Part shown: in pieces, positions 9,343 to 17,333 of the stretch
Layout: every line of letters begins with the position of its first letter
Position numbering within the stretch: the first letter of the stretch is position 1
NCBI GenBank assembly: GCA_002841315.1
Contig: PHEW01000001.1
Span: 372,001 to 436,000, forward strand
Direction of reading: 5' to 3'
Length of the DNA stretch: 64,000 nt
From: Actinobacteria bacterium HGW-Actinobacteria-4
Lineage (GTDB): Bacteria > Actinomycetota > Actinomycetes > Actinomycetales > Demequinaceae
The notes under the pieces: generated by a model
Databases searched by the model: none
What the model was told of the DNA's origin: nothing
Seen by the model: the letters and a program-made list of their open reading frames with translations, nothing else
Program-made: the position numbers and the translations under genes

Positions 9343-10425
9343 ATGACACCAGTGCAGACGGTTGCGAGCCTCCACGAGTTCGTGGAATCGCGGTTGAGCG
9401 CCGTCCAGAGTGCCCTGGATGACCATGTGGCCGGGGCGATGGGCGAGCTCCCGTCAGCTGGCGCCGACTACCGCAATTTGTGGCAGAGCATCGGCGATCA
9501 GTTCACCGGCGGCAAGAACCTCCGGCCCTCGCTGACCCTCGCTGCCTATGCTGGCTTGGGTGGCGAAGACCCCGACGCCATTGTTCCTGTAGCCGCTGCG
9601 ATGGAAATGCTCCACACAGCAATGCTGGTGCATGACGACATTCTGGACCACGACGAGGTGCGCCGCGGCAAGCCCAACGTGGCCGGGATCCGCAGGGCCG
9701 AACTGACGGCGCACGAGATGACTGATCAGCAAATCGAGGATCACGTCATGGCTGCTGCGCTGTTGGGCGGTGACCTTGCGCTGTCCTCGGCATACGACCT
9801 GATCTCGCGCGCGCCGCTCCCCGCGCATCACAGGCTCGCTTGCCTGGACCTCATCACCCGGGCGATTCGTACCACGATCGCGGGTGAGCTTCTCGACATG
9901 TACGCGGACCTCACGGACCCCGGCGCAGCGAATGCGTTGCTGGTTTCGGAACTCAAGACAGCCACCTACTCGTGCGTGGTGCCGCTTCTGGCCGGTGCTC
10001 AGCTTGCCGGAGCGGATCCCACCATGGTGGGTCACCTTGAGAAGATCGGCACCTCCGTGGGCCTCAGTTTCCAGCTGATGGACGATGACCTTGGCGTCTT
10101 TGGAGACCCTGCGGTGACCGGCAAGTCGGTGTTGTCGGACTTGCGTGCTGGTAAGCGCACCGAGATGATGCGGCTCGCCTTCCACTTCGCCGACGCCAAC
10201 GCTCGCGCGGTCTTGGAAGCGGGCGTGGGCAGCCCCGATCTCGATGAAGCGGGTGCGGCCGTGGTTCGCGAGGTACTGGAATGCTCGGGTGCCCGCGAAC
10301 GGGCTCGCAAGGTGGCCCGTCAGCACATGAAGTCTGCTCGTCGAATCGCGCTTGAGCGAGTCTCGGCTCCCTTGTCGGGCTATCTCACCGAACTGATTGA
10401 CTCGCTTGAAGAGCGCACGTCATGA
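9343..10425 (+). CDS. crtE: CrtE: geranylgeranyl diphosphate synthase
   Basis: A 360-residue trans-prenyltransferase that makes the C20 precursor for the carotenoid operon. The first aspartate-rich motif is VHDDILDHDEVRRGKP. The second reads DDDLGVFGDP, as in corynebacterial CrtE. An RPSLTLAAYAG stretch supplies the substrate-binding basic residues. It is the first gene of a six-gene operon, and the next gene overlaps its stop by 4 bases. A quinone-pathway polyprenyl synthase is possible but unlikely given the operon. Confidence 0.93.
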   Translation: MTPVQTVASLHEFVESRLSAVQSALDDHVAGAMGELPSAGADYRNLWQSIGDQFTGGKNLRPSLTLAAYAGLGGEDPDAIVPVAAAMEMLHTAMLVHDDILDHDEVRRGKPNVAGIRRAELTAHEMTDQQIEDHVMAAALLGGDLALSSAYDLISRAPLPAHHRLACLDLITRAIRTTIAGELLDMYADLTDPGAANALLVSELKTATYSCVVPLLAGAQLAGADPTMVGHLEKIGTSVGLSFQLMDDDLGVFGDPAVTGKSVLSDLRAGKRTEMMRLAFHFADANARAVLEAGVGSPDLDEAGAAVVREVLECSGARERARKVARQHMKSARRIALERVSAPLSGYLTELIDSLEERTS

Positions 10426-11318
10426 AGGCCCGACGGCCCTCGCTCCACCACGACAACACCACCTCCCTGCTCCAGTACGACATCGCCGCCCAGGCCGCAG
10501 CGGCGCAGGTGATCACGCAGTACTCAACGTCCTTCAACTTGGGTGCGAGGTTGCTTCCACGAGCGATGCGCCACCACATCGAGTCGGTGTACGCGATGGT
10601 GCGCGTTGCCGATGAAGTCGTGGATACCTACCGTGGCCCTGCAGCGCGAGCGGTTCTCGACGACTTCGAGACGGAGATTCATCAAGCCCTCGAACGGGGC
10701 TTCTCTGCGAATCTCGTCGCCCACGCGTTCTCGAAGACCGCGACGGCAGTGGGGATAGGGATCGAGCAGATCACTCCGTTCTTCACATCAATGCGCATGG
10801 ACCTGGACACATCAAGCCACAACGACGAGTCCTTCAGCGAGTACATCTACGGCTCTGCGGCGGTCATTGGCGAGATGTGCCTGGCCGTCTTTCTTAACAC
10901 TGGCAAGGGTCCCCAACCGCTTCCCGCAGAGTCCGTGGCGGGCGCACGCGCCCTCGGCAACGCGTACCAGAAGGTCAACTTCCTGAGGGATCTGGCGACG
11001 GACGATGGCGAGTTGGGGCGGTCGTACTTTCCAGGCGTGACTGCGGCGAACCTGACCGACGAGACGCTCGCCGGACTTGTCGCCGATTGCCGAGCGGATA
11101 TCGCGACGGCGCAGACGTGCCTTCCCTCGCTGCCGCGACGAGCGCGGATCGCGGTCGAGACCACCGTGGACATCTACGCCCGGCTGTTGGATGACATCGC
11201 AGCAACTCCAGCTGCGAAGCTCGTGTCGCGACGGGTGCGAGTACGCAACTCAACCAAGCTCGTGATGGCCGCGCGTAATGCCTGTCCATGGACGTCTATG
11301 CACCGGAGCGCCGCATGA
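10422..11318 (+). CDS. crtB: CrtB: phytoene synthase
   Basis: A 298-residue squalene/phytoene synthase family enzyme that joins two GGPP molecules to phytoene. The two Asp-rich signatures are present: YAMVRVADEVVD (about residues 57-68) and YQKVNFLRDLATDDGELGRSYF (about 183-204). The start overlaps crtE and the stop overlaps crtI, both as ATGA, so the three enzymes are probably translated in a coupled manner. Confidence 0.95.
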   Translation: MKARRPSLHHDNTTSLLQYDIAAQAAAAQVITQYSTSFNLGARLLPRAMRHHIESVYAMVRVADEVVDTYRGPAARAVLDDFETEIHQALERGFSANLVAHAFSKTATAVGIGIEQITPFFTSMRMDLDTSSHNDESFSEYIYGSAAVIGEMCLAVFLNTGKGPQPLPAESVAGARALGNAYQKVNFLRDLATDDGELGRSYFPGVTAANLTDETLAGLVADCRADIATAQTCLPSLPRRARIAVETTVDIYARLLDDIAATPAAKLVSRRVRVRNSTKLVMAARNACPWTSMHRSAA

Positions 11319-12943
11319 ACCACACACCCTCCCGCATCGTGGTCATTGGGGGCGGGGTGGGTGGCCTTGCGGCAGCGGCGCTCTTAGCTCGCGGTGGAGC
11401 GCACGTCACGTTGCTTGAACGCCACGGGCGCGTCGGTGGTCGGGCCGGATTGCTCGCGATCGACGGGTACACGTTTGACACCGGCCCTTCGTGGTACCTG
11501 ATGCCCGAGGCCTTCGATCAGTTCTTCGCACTGTTTGGCCGTAGCGCGCACCAGGAACTCGACTTGGTGGAACTCGATCCGCGCTACCGCGTGTTCTTTG
11601 AGGGCGAAGACCCCACCGGTCCCGCGGTCACCCTCGACGTGGGCGCGGATCCGGAAGCCAACTACGCGCTGTTCAACTCATGGAGCCCTGGCGACGGGGA
11701 CGCCATGCGCGCCTACGCGGCGGAATCCGAACAGCTGTATCGACTTGCGCTGGCACGCTTCCTCTACACCACCTTTGAGAACCCAGTGAAGGTGGCAAAC
11801 CTGAAGGTGATGAGTCAGCTCCCCCGCCTGGTGAGCCTGCTGACGCGGTCACTCGCCGCGAAGGTCGCCTCGAAGGTCAGCGATCCTCGCCTGCGGCAGA
11901 TCTTGGGCTTTCATGCCGTCTTCCTAGGTTCATCTCCTGCGCGCACCCCCTCGCTGTTCTCGCTGATGAGCCACTTGGACCTCACTGACGGTGTGCGCTA
12001 TCCCCGCAAGGGCATGTACGCGCTGATCGAGGCAATGGAGCGGCTCGCCAAGGACGAGGGCGTTGAGATCCGCACCAACACGAACGTGACGCGCATTGTG
12101 GTTGGTGCCGATGGCCTAGCCACCGGCGTCGAACTTGGTGACGGCGAGCACGTTCCGGCCGACGCCGTGGTGTCTGGTGCCGACATGCACCACACCGAGA
12201 CGGTGCTCCTGGAACCGCGTCACCAGTGGCAGCCCGAGCGCACGTGGGCCAAACGCGGCCCTGGTGTCAGCGCGTTGCTCGTGATGGCGGGCGTCAAGGG
12301 AGAGCTTCCCGAGCTCGCTCATCACAGTCTGTTCTTCACGAGCGATTGGGAGGCGAACTTCGACAAGATCATTGGCGATGGCGAACTGACGCCTCCGTTC
12401 CCGGCTTCGGTGTACGCCTCGCGGGTGAGCGTCACCAACCCCGACGCCGCGCCTGCAGGCCATGAGAGCCTGTACCTGCTGGTCCCGTTCCCCGCGGACC
12501 CAACGCTAGGAGCCACCCCCCGCAGCCGCGAGCAACTCGAGGAGTTCGCCTGGCGCTACATCGAACAGATCGGCCAGTGGGCCTCGATCCCCGACCTGCG
12601 TGAGCGCACCACCATCTACAAGATCACCACGCCGTCCGACTTTGTTGCGGACTTCAGCGCGTGGAAGGGCTCGGCGTTGGGCCTCGAACACACCGTTCGC
12701 CAGTCGGCGCTGTTCCGTCCCGCCAATGTCTCCAAGAAGGTCCCGAATCTGCTCTACGTGGGCGCGTCGACCACGCCGGGAATCGGCATGCCCATCTGCC
12801 TGATCTCTGCCGAGCTGGTCGCCAAGCGCCTGCTCGGCGCCACCACGGTGTCGCCGCTGCCCACCCCCGCGCCCGCAGGCTTCTTGTCGCGCTCACTGCG
12901 CAAGGACGTCTTGGGCTCGATCGCTCGCGGCGAGGCCCGATGA
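11315..12943 (+). CDS. crtI: CrtI: phytoene desaturase
   Basis: A 542-residue FAD enzyme that desaturates phytoene to lycopene in four steps. The N-terminal dinucleotide fold is VVIGGGVGGLAAAALLARGG. The C-terminal CrtI signature GASTTPGIGMPICLISAELVAK is complete. The ATG at 11315 overlaps the crtB stop and is preferred over an in-frame ATG at 11288, which lies inside crtB. Confidence 0.95.
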   Translation: MNHTPSRIVVIGGGVGGLAAAALLARGGAHVTLLERHGRVGGRAGLLAIDGYTFDTGPSWYLMPEAFDQFFALFGRSAHQELDLVELDPRYRVFFEGEDPTGPAVTLDVGADPEANYALFNSWSPGDGDAMRAYAAESEQLYRLALARFLYTTFENPVKVANLKVMSQLPRLVSLLTRSLAAKVASKVSDPRLRQILGFHAVFLGSSPARTPSLFSLMSHLDLTDGVRYPRKGMYALIEAMERLAKDEGVEIRTNTNVTRIVVGADGLATGVELGDGEHVPADAVVSGADMHHTETVLLEPRHQWQPERTWAKRGPGVSALLVMAGVKGELPELAHHSLFFTSDWEANFDKIIGDGELTPPFPASVYASRVSVTNPDAAPAGHESLYLLVPFPADPTLGATPRSREQLEEFAWRYIEQIGQWASIPDLRERTTIYKITTPSDFVADFSAWKGSALGLEHTVRQSALFRPANVSKKVPNLLYVGASTTPGIGMPICLISAELVAKRLLGATTVSPLPTPAPAGFLSRSLRKDVLGSIARGEAR

Positions 12944-13269
12944 TCGGCTTTGCCTACCTCGGCGCCCTGCTGATCAGCCTGGCTGGTCTCGCCGTCCTCG
13001 ACTGGCGATACAAACTCGCGATGTGGGCCGATGCTCGGCGCGCTGTGGTGACCATAGCGTCTGCCGTCGTGGTGTTCTTGCTGTGGGACGGGATTGGCGT
13101 TGCGCTGGGGATCTTCTTCCGTGGGGACGCTCCGTATATGACGGGGTTGGTCGTCGCGCCGGAGATCCCGGTGGAAGAGGTGCTGTTCCTGACCTTGCTG
13201 TGCTACCAGACGCTATTGCTCTGGGTAGCGTTCTCGCGCCAGCAGGTGCGGCGTAGGAGGCGAGCATGA
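12940..13269 (+). CDS. crtYe: CrtYe: heterodimeric lycopene cyclase subunit
   Basis: A 109-residue protein with three hydrophobic segments, belonging to the small-subunit lycopene cyclase domain family (CarR/CrtYc-like). It pairs with the next gene product to cyclise C50 carotenoid ends. The PEIPVEEVLFL stretch near residue 74 is the conserved acidic signature. The true start is the ATG at 12940, which overlaps the crtI stop; an in-frame ATG at 12661 lies well inside crtI. The ring type made (epsilon, gamma or beta) cannot be read from the sequence. Confidence 0.88.
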   Translation: MIGFAYLGALLISLAGLAVLDWRYKLAMWADARRAVVTIASAVVVFLLWDGIGVALGIFFRGDAPYMTGLVVAPEIPVEEVLFLTLLCYQTLLLWVAFSRQQVRRRRRA

Positions 13270-13592
13270 CGTACGTGGCCCTCTCCGTCGCGGTCCTCGC
13301 CGTGCTCGGCATCCTCACGTGGCGGGTTCTCTCAGGCCTGCCCACCAAGCCGCTGTTGCTCACGCTCGCCGTGTTGGTGGTGCTGACCGCAGTCTTCGAC
13401 AACATCATTGTGGGCGTAGGGCTCGTGGACTACGACCCAGCGCTGATCAGCGGCATCCGGGTGCCCATCGCGCCCATTGAAGACTTCGCGTATACCGTGG
13501 GGGCGGTGATGATCGTTCCCGCGCTGTGGACGTGGCTGGGCCGGCGCCAGCGACGCGCTGCCCTGGCGCGCGCAGGAGGGTCCGAGTCATGA
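13266..13592 (+). CDS. crtYf: CrtYf: heterodimeric lycopene cyclase subunit
   Basis: A 108-residue membrane protein of the same domain family as CrtYe, with three helices and the conserved PIAPIEDFAYTVG acidic motif near residues 65-77. The two small subunits together form one cyclase. It starts with ATG overlapping the crtYe stop and ends overlapping the crtEb start. Confidence 0.88.
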   Translation: MTYVALSVAVLAVLGILTWRVLSGLPTKPLLLTLAVLVVLTAVFDNIIVGVGLVDYDPALISGIRVPIAPIEDFAYTVGAVMIVPALWTWLGRRQRRAALARAGGSES

Positions 13593-14467
13593 TCGCCAGC
13601 ATCGTGAAGTCCTCGCGGCCTATCAGTTGGATCAACACCGCGTTCCCGTTCGCCGCCGCGTATCTGTTGGTGGAGCGCCAGATCGACGTGGTGTTGGTGG
13701 TGGGGACCCTGTTCTTCCTGATCCCGTACAACCTGCTCATGTACGGAGTCAACGACGTCTTCGACTGGGAGTCGGATCTGACCAACCCGCGCAAGGGTGG
13801 TATTGAAGGGGACGTGATCCGCGAGCGCGAGCAAGCGCGGCGCGTTCATCGCGGCATCCTGATGGCTTCGACAGTGACGGTGGTGCCGCCGTTCACCTGG
13901 CTGTTGTTCCAGGGGTCCGCTATGGCCGCCGCAACGCTCGCGCTGGTGGTGCTGGGGGTGCTGCTGTACTCGGTGCCGTACGCGCGCTTCAAGGAGCGCC
14001 CGTTCCTCGACTCGTTCACGTCCGCACTGCACTTTGCCGGACCGCTGATCTACGCCTTGGTGCTCACCGGCGCCGAGCTGTCGGCACGCGGTGTGTGGCC
14101 CATCGTTGCTTCGTTCGTGGCGTGGGGCATGGCGAGCCACGCCTTTGGAGCTGTCCAAGACGTTCGCGCGGACCGTGAGGGCGGCATCGGCTCCATTGCG
14201 ACGGTGCTTGGCGCGCGGCCGACAGTGTGGTTGGCTCTCTCGCTCTACATCGCCTCCGCGGCGGTGTTGTTGGCATTGCCGTGGCCGGGCATTCTCGCGG
14301 CGGCGCTCCCGCTCGCCTACGCGGTCTCGGTGGCGAGGTTTGTGGGCGTGACGGACACGACGTGTGAGGATGCCAACCGCGGCTGGCGCACCTTCTTGTG
14401 GCTCAACCAGCCGGTGGGTTTCCTGGTCACGATGCTGCTGATCGTGGTCTGGAACGGGTGGCTCTAG
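13589..14467 (+). CDS. crtEb: CrtEb: lycopene elongase (UbiA-family prenyltransferase)
   Basis: A 292-residue polytopic UbiA-family enzyme that adds dimethylallyl units to lycopene, taking C40 to C50. The first aspartate motif NDVFDWESD (about residues 54-62) and a second DVRADREGG (about 192-200) are present. With crtYe and crtYf it forms the decaprenoxanthin/sarcinaxanthin-type module. The start at 13589 overlaps crtYf. Its TAG stop shares the tetranucleotide CTAG with the stop of the convergent gene. No further tailoring enzymes follow. Confidence 0.9.
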   Translation: MIASIVKSSRPISWINTAFPFAAAYLLVERQIDVVLVVGTLFFLIPYNLLMYGVNDVFDWESDLTNPRKGGIEGDVIREREQARRVHRGILMASTVTVVPPFTWLLFQGSAMAAATLALVVLGVLLYSVPYARFKERPFLDSFTSALHFAGPLIYALVLTGAELSARGVWPIVASFVAWGMASHAFGAVQDVRADREGGIGSIATVLGARPTVWLALSLYIASAAVLLALPWPGILAAALPLAYAVSVARFVGVTDTTCEDANRGWRTFLWLNQPVGFLVTMLLIVVWNGWL

Positions 14468-15111
14468 TGTGCCTCGCTGGCATGCGACGAGCGCACCAAA
14501 GGCGATAGTCCGCGCGAACGGCCTTCAGCATCGGGCATGCCACACACCTCGAGCCAGTTGGCGAGCAGGCGGTGGCCGCCTTCGGTCAGCACCGACTCCG
14601 GGTGGAACTGCACGCCGTGGAGCGGCAGGGTCTTGTGCCGCAGCCCCATGATGATGCCGTTCTCCGTTCGTGACGTCACGGTGAGTTCGTCAGAGAACGT
14701 GCCTTCTTCGACGGCGAGCGAATGATAGCGAGTGGCCGTGAACGGCGAGGGCAGGCCCACGAGCACCGAGTCCTGCTCGTGATGGACCGCGGAGGTCTTG
14801 CCGTGCATCAGCTCGGGTGCGTGGGAAACCACGCCACCAAAGACTTCTGCGAGCGCCTGGTGGCCAAGGCAGATGCCCAGCATGGGGGTCCCGTTGGCGG
14901 CGCATTCGCGAATCACGTCATTGGACTCGCCGGCCTCGGCAGGGGTACCCGGGCCGGGAGAGACCAGGACGCCGTCGTAATCAGAGATGGCACCAGCATC
15001 GGCAACTGCGTCGTTGCGCACTACAACGGTCTCGGCACCCATCTGGCGCAGGTAGCCCACGATCGTATAGACGAACGAGTCGTAGTTATCGATCACCAGG
15101 ATCCGGGTCAT
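14464..15111 (-). CDS. pabA: Glutamine amidotransferase, component II of PABA/anthranilate synthase
   Basis: A 215-residue class I glutamine amidotransferase. ILVIDNYDSFVYTIVGYL marks the N-terminus, LGICLGHQAL holds the nucleophile Cys, and the HPES motif near the C-terminus supplies His and Glu. It hands ammonia to a chorismate-using partner that is not in the window. In Micrococcales a gene at this place near crgA and the sortase is usually called pabA or trpG, and sequence alone cannot decide. The ATG at 15111 fits the family start. Its stop overlaps crtEb tail to tail. Confidence 0.88.
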   Translation of the reverse strand: MTRILVIDNYDSFVYTIVGYLRQMGAETVVVRNDAVADAGAISDYDGVLVSPGPGTPAEAGESNDVIRECAANGTPMLGICLGHQALAEVFGGVVSHAPELMHGKTSAVHHEQDSVLVGLPSPFTATRYHSLAVEEGTFSDELTVTSRTENGIIMGLRHKTLPLHGVQFHPESVLTEGGHRLLANWLEVCGMPDAEGRSRGLSPLVRSSHASEAH

Positions 15112-15118
15112 GGCCTGA

Positions 15119-15277
15119 TTATTCCACGGTCTGGTCTTGGAACGGCAGTTGCGGCGCAGCCCAAGGGAAGACCACCTCGAAGAGCACGGCGACCAGCGCC
15201 GCGATAGCAACCACCACGATCACGCTCTTGACCCAGCCGTTGCCGGGTAGGCGGTTCCATATCCAGGTAGAGATCAT
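15119..15277 (-). CDS. Small single-pass membrane protein, 52 aa
   Basis: A short gene between the sortase and pabA. The protein is MISTWIW..., with one hydrophobic segment (about residues 18-40) and a short polar tail. Its ATG overlaps the sortase TGA (ATGA), and pabA starts 7 nt after its stop, so it is probably co-translated in this operon. No known domain is recognised. Its place suggests an accessory to the sortase, but that is inference. Confidence 0.65.
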   Translation of the reverse strand: MISTWIWNRLPGNGWVKSVIVVVAIAALVAVLFEVVFPWAAPQLPFQDQTVE

Positions 15278-16071
15278 GACAGGTCCTCCACCATCTCCGG
15301 CGGAATGCCGTGGCCAGTAGGAGCCCAGTAGTCCAACACGCCGTGCACTACCCACCGTTGCGCCGCCGAGTACCGCGGGTGGCAGGTGGTGAGCGTGATG
15401 TAATGGCCGTTGGGCTCTGCGTCGAGTTGGCCCGGCACTGGCGCGATGGTCTCGATGGCCGTGGGTCTCACAATGCTCCAGTCGGTGACCCGGTAGACAT
15501 ACCAAGCACCTTCAGTTTGGACAATGACGGCGTCGCCCACGGCGAGCGTGTCGACGTCCGTGAAGGGCTTGCCGTAAGACGTGCGGTGGCCGGCGATCGC
15601 GACGTTGCCAAGCTCGCCGGGCATCGCGGACTGTGGGTAATGGCCGATGCCCAACTTGTCGAGGACCGCCTTGCGCTCCACCCCTTCAGAGATGGGCCGT
15701 GCATAGTCGTCACCCCACCGGGGAACAAAGAGCGCCGCGAACGTCTCGGTGTGCTCCGCGGGAGGCGTAACCGGAGGCGCGACGTCCCTGAACTGGTACT
15801 GAGCCGGAATGGTAACAGGGCCCTGGTCGGAGTTATCGGTGCCCGCTGGCTGAACCCACGACAAGCCGTCGAGCACCTGCTGTTGCTCTCGGTCAGCCTG
15901 CACGTCCGTATAGAAGAGCTGCCACGCCACGTAGAGAGCAATCAGCGCGCCGATCAGGATGAGGAGCTCGCCCGCGATGCCGATCACCCGCGAGAGTACG
16001 CGCGGGCCCTCGGTTTGCACCCGTGACTGCGCGACGGTGGGAGACACCGGTGGCGTGTGGGGGCTGGTCAC
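15274..16071 (-). CDS. srtE: Class E sortase
   Basis: A 265-residue membrane-anchored transpeptidase. A proline-rich cytoplasmic start and one membrane helix (about residues 30-50) come before the sortase fold. The catalytic His is in AGHRTSYG, the Cys in TLTTCHP, and an Arg follows in AAQRWVVHG. TLTTC-type class E sortases attach LAXTG-bearing proteins to the wall of high-GC Gram-positives; no such substrate is visible here. The GTG at 16071 is chosen because TAGCCT (16079-16084, minus strand) ends 7 nt before it, as for a leaderless mRNA. An in-frame GTG at 16119 is possible. Confidence 0.88.
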   Translation of the reverse strand: MTSPHTPPVSPTVAQSRVQTEGPRVLSRVIGIAGELLILIGALIALYVAWQLFYTDVQADREQQQVLDGLSWVQPAGTDNSDQGPVTIPAQYQFRDVAPPVTPPAEHTETFAALFVPRWGDDYARPISEGVERKAVLDKLGIGHYPQSAMPGELGNVAIAGHRTSYGKPFTDVDTLAVGDAVIVQTEGAWYVYRVTDWSIVRPTAIETIAPVPGQLDAEPNGHYITLTTCHPRYSAAQRWVVHGVLDYWAPTGHGIPPEMVEDLS

Positions 16072-16127
16072 GCCATCTAGGCTACGCGACAGCCTGCTCC
16101 AGGATTCACGCACGCGCACGCGCTCTG

Positions 16128-16133
16128 TACGCT
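16128..16133 (+). promoter_or_regulatory. -10 box upstream of crgA
   Basis: TACGCT ends 7 nt before an ATG at 16141 that is in frame with crgA. The transcript should begin at or near 16141, 45 bases before the crgA start that carries a ribosome-binding site. Confidence 0.4.
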
Positions 16134-16185
16134 AGGGGGCATGATGTCCTCGCGATTGGCGAGGCTTGACCCTTGGGAGTGGACC

Positions 16186-16431
16186 ATGGCCGTGTCGAAG
16201 AAGCGCGACAAGAACGTGTACAAGGCGCCCCGAAATATCGCGAAGGCGCCCAGCGAGAACCCCAAGTGGCTGATTCCCACCATTGCGGCGTTGCTCATTG
16301 TGGGCACGGTGTGGATCATTGTCTACTACGTGACCTCTGCTCAATACCCGCTGGGGATTGGCAACGCGAACTTGCTGGTGGGATTCGCCATGCTGACGAC
16401 GGCGATGATCCTGCTCACCAAGTGGAAGTAG
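16186..16431 (+). CDS. crgA: CrgA: cell division inhibitor/regulator
   Basis: An 81-residue protein with a basic N-terminus and two membrane helices (about residues 28-49 and 60-78), ending LLTKWK, typical of the actinobacterial CrgA (UPF0233) family. CrgA interacts with FtsZ-ring membrane proteins and PBPs. The ATG at 16186 has a GGGAG ribosome site 8 nt upstream. An in-frame ATG at 16141 could give a 96-residue form if the mRNA is leaderless. The gene is followed by a DnaA-box-bearing inverted repeat. Confidence 0.93.
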   Translation: MAVSKKRDKNVYKAPRNIAKAPSENPKWLIPTIAALLIVGTVWIIVYYVTSAQYPLGIGNANLLVGFAMLTTAMILLTKWK

Positions 16432-16469
16432 CCGTCCGAGCCCACGGACGTAGCGCAACTTACACGGCT

Positions 16470-16510
16470 GTAGTTATCCCCTGCATGTGGACAACCGTGG
16501 GGATAACTAC
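16470..16510. repeat. Inverted repeat with DnaA-box-like elements
   Basis: GTAGTTATCCCC (16470-16481) and GGGGATAACTAC (16499-16510) are perfect 12-base arms. The 17-base spacer contains TGTGGACAA (16486-16494), a perfect complement of the actinobacterial DnaA box TTGTCCACA. The arms carry TTATCCCC, close to TTATCCACA. It may act as terminator between the convergent crgA and rhomboid genes, as a DnaA-binding site, or both. The 14-mer GGGATAACTACACG at its right edge recurs in oriC. Confidence 0.75.
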
Positions 16511-16536
16511 ACGGGTGTGATTCGAAGGTGCAGGGA

Positions 16537-17325
16537 CTATGTCCGCACACGGTTCACGGTGCCGAGCATCGCGACCATGATGATCGCCCCCGCGATGGCG
16601 CCACCCAGGTGGCCCTCCCAGGACAGCCCGGGCACAAAGAAGCCCGCAACGAGCCATATCCCGGCAAGCGTCGCGAGGCTCTGATACGGAAGCTTGAGCT
16701 TGCGAAGCACAATGCCGTACGCCGCGAGCAGCCCAAAGATCGCTCCCGAGGCACCGCCGTGAACCGACCCCAAGTCGCCAAGCAACCAGACCATGGCGCT
16801 CGATCCCAACAGTGAGCCTGCATACAGCGCGACGTAGCGGGCGCGACCCAGGGCCGGCTCAAGCATCGACCCAAACTGGAACAGCACATACATGTTCATG
16901 CCCAGGTGAAGGATGCCAAAGTGGACAAACCCTGCGGTGAGCCACCGCCACCACTCATCGCCAGCATCGGGCACCACCACACCCAACTCAGGGATGAAGT
17001 CCGGCCACAGGCCCAGAGCCTGCGCCCAGCTTCCCGCAAAGAGCGCGGGCGCGACAAGAAACACCGCCACGTTGAGGGCGATCAGCGTGTACGTGACGTA
17101 CGGCGGGCCCGCCGCGGCCGTGAAGCCCAACCGGGACTTCAGAGGGCGCTGCTGCTTGCGTGCCTCATTGACGCAGTCGACGCAGAGAATGCCGACCGCT
17201 GCCGGCCGTTGACACGCCGGGCATGTGGGCCGCTCGCAGCGTTGGCACCGCACGTACGCCACCGTGGAGGGGTGACGAGGGCAGGTGGGCGCTGCGGTAG
17301 AGCCAGCCCCAGCATCGGCCGTCAT
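16537..17325 (-). CDS. Rhomboid-family intramembrane serine protease with N-terminal zinc-binding motif
   Basis: A 262-residue protein. Residues ~14-55 hold a B-box/zinc-ribbon-like cysteine cluster (CPRHP, CQRCERPTCPAC, CVDC). The membrane domain then has about six or seven helices, with the HxxxN region GILHLGMNMYVLFQF, the catalytic serine in GGASGAIFG, and the catalytic histidine in EGHLGGAIAG. Both catalytic residues are intact, so it should be active. It cleaves membrane protein segments, but the substrate is unknown. This gene is commonly found between crgA and ppiA in Actinobacteria. Confidence 0.92.
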   Translation of the reverse strand: MTADAGAGSTAAPTCPRHPSTVAYVRCQRCERPTCPACQRPAAVGILCVDCVNEARKQQRPLKSRLGFTAAAGPPYVTYTLIALNVAVFLVAPALFAGSWAQALGLWPDFIPELGVVVPDAGDEWWRWLTAGFVHFGILHLGMNMYVLFQFGSMLEPALGRARYVALYAGSLLGSSAMVWLLGDLGSVHGGASGAIFGLLAAYGIVLRKLKLPYQSLATLAGIWLVAGFFVPGLSWEGHLGGAIAGAIIMVAMLGTVNRVRT

Positions 17326-17333
17326 GTTGTCCT

